From assembly GCF_036311985.1 (NCBI RefSeq), contig NZ_JAZDCJ010000059.1: DNA of 32,975 nucleotides. One strand, written 5' to 3'. Made by a program: the position numbers and the translations under genes. The notes under the pieces were generated by a model, which saw nothing but the letters and a program-made list of their open reading frames with translations, did not search any database and was not told the DNA's origin. Each line of letters opens with the position of its first letter. Within the stretch, counting starts at the first letter, position 1. Of the stretch, positions 32,277 through 32,975 are shown piece after piece. This DNA comes from JAZDCJ01 sp036311985. GTDB taxonomy: Bacteria; Actinomycetota; Actinomycetes; Actinomycetales; Micrococcaceae.

Positions 32277-32975
32277 TTGGCGCCTCCCGCGTAGTAGTCG
32301 GCGCCGCGAACGTACCCGCCGAGCTCCGCTGGCTCATCCCGTGGGGGCCTCAGCCTCGGGGCCTGGTCCTGGCCGGTGGCCAGGAGCGGTTGCAGATGCG
32401 CATAGCGCGGGGATCTGATCCTGCCACCCAGGGCGATCCGGCAGGCGGCCTCCACCCGCTCCGCGGAATACCGCCGTGCCAGACGCAGCACGGCCAGGGC
32501 GGCGTCCAGGCCCTGCTCTTCCACGGGAACGGATTCGAAGATCCGGTTCACCACCACCACGGCGGATGGGCCGATCCGTCCCGCCCATTCCCGGGCCCTC
32601 GGCGCGTCCCAGGGCTGATACCGCCCGCCGGCGGGCAGGTCGGCGTCATTGGTGCGGTACTCGTTGGCCGAGCCTGCCGGCAGCAGCAAGTGGCTGCTCA
32701 GCCGCTCGACGCCCCGGTAGACCTCGAGCATCCGGTCGGTGATGCGCAGGTCGATCGTGGTGCCGATATGGGCGAAGGGCACCGAGTAGTGGTTCTTCTC
32801 CCAGGCGACGTGTCCGTTGCGGGCCACCCTGCGCCCATAGACCCACCGGCTGATCTCGTAGGCCACCTGCGGCAGCGGCGTCAGCAGGGGCCGCTCCTCG
32901 GCGGTGAACACGCTGGTCCTGGACCCGGGCCGCTTCTGGAACGGCTCCGCGTTATAGGTCGCCACCCGCTCGGTA
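32273..32975 (-). CDS. istA: IS21-family transposase IstA, C-terminal part (5' end outside window)
   Basis: About 234 residues of the C-terminal region are present, and the frame stays open to the window edge. YNAEPFQKRPGSR, then PQVAYEISRWVYGRRVARNGHVAWEKNHYSVPFAHIG, is the conserved segment after the DDE catalytic core, which itself lies outside. It ends in a basic, Pro-rich tail. The stop overlaps istB. Confidence 0.93.
   Translation of the reverse strand, partial: TERVATYNAEPFQKRPGSRTSVFTAEERPLLTPLPQVAYEISRWVYGRRVARNGHVAWEKNHYSVPFAHIGTTIDLRITDRMLEVYRGVERLSSHLLLPAGSANEYRTNDADLPAGGRYQPWDAPRAREWAGRIGPSAVVVVNRIFESVPVEEQGLDAALAVLRLARRYSAERVEAACRIALGGRIRSPRYAHLQPLLATGQDQAPRLRPPRDEPAELGGYVRGADYYAGGAK

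Larger units (their letters stand above)
31444..32975 (-). mobile_element. IS21-family insertion sequence, partial (one end in window)
   Basis: The element consists of the terminal repeats at 31444-31508, istB and the C-terminal part of istA, both on the minus strand in the usual istA-istB order. The other end and the 5' part of istA lie beyond the window. The exact tip is uncertain: a degenerate repeat may extend to about 31415. Target duplications cannot be checked. istB appears intact. Confidence 0.88.

Noticed and set aside
31878..32294. Plus-strand frame opposite istB
   Set aside because: istB on the minus strand has Walker A and B motifs and overlaps istA as expected.

Overview
The window is high-GC DNA (about 70% G+C by eye for the first 28 kb). 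Gene content and order fit an actinobacterium, most likely a Micrococcaceae relative (Kocuria, Micrococcus, Citricoccus or Arthrobacter type). Grounds: the ileS-folC-DUF4233-ndk-VKOR-rne-rplU-rpmA-obg-proB-proA-nadD-rsfS order, a translational T-box before ileS, GTG/TTG starts, and promoters with TANNNT -10 boxes lying directly before start codons. I cannot name the genus from sequence alone.

Region 1 (1-19.9 kb) is conserved housekeeping. It holds the 3' part of a ferredoxin-NADP reductase (fprA), a T-box-controlled isoleucyl-tRNA synthetase, folC, a DUF4233 membrane protein, an ndk gene that has lost its 3' half including the catalytic histidine, a convergent VKOR-family membrane oxidoreductase, RNase E/G with a long leader, ribosomal proteins L21 and L27, the GTPase Obg, proline biosynthesis (proB, proA), a small membrane protein, nadD, a tail-anchored low-complexity protein, rsfS, tRNA-Ala(GGC) and a YjdM/PhnA-like zinc-ribbon protein.

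Region 2 (19.9-28.3 kb) has a large secreted subtilisin-like protease with its own promoter and terminator. It is followed by the class Ib ribonucleotide reductase cluster nrdH-nrdI-nrdE-nrdF. Upstream of nrdH are an NrdR-box-like palindrome and several DnaA-box-like 9-mers. A 16-bp hairpin separates nrdE from nrdF.

Region 3 (28.3-32.975 kb) is accessory DNA. Base composition drops clearly (mid-50s % G+C by eye) and codon use changes. It opens directly after nrdF with two 40-bp direct repeats plus an inverted 18-bp copy. It then carries a two-gene unit of the CBASS type: a two-helix SLATT-like membrane protein overlapping, by GTGA, a CD-NTase (SMODS/OAS-like nucleotidyltransferase). Two genes of unknown function follow, in one frame separated by a single TAA. 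The second is cut by the end of an IS21-family element whose istB and the C-terminal part of istA run off the window. The likely reading is an anti-phage defence island next to nrdF, flanked or eroded by mobile elements. The CBASS-like pair and the two unknown genes beside it are the most interesting content.
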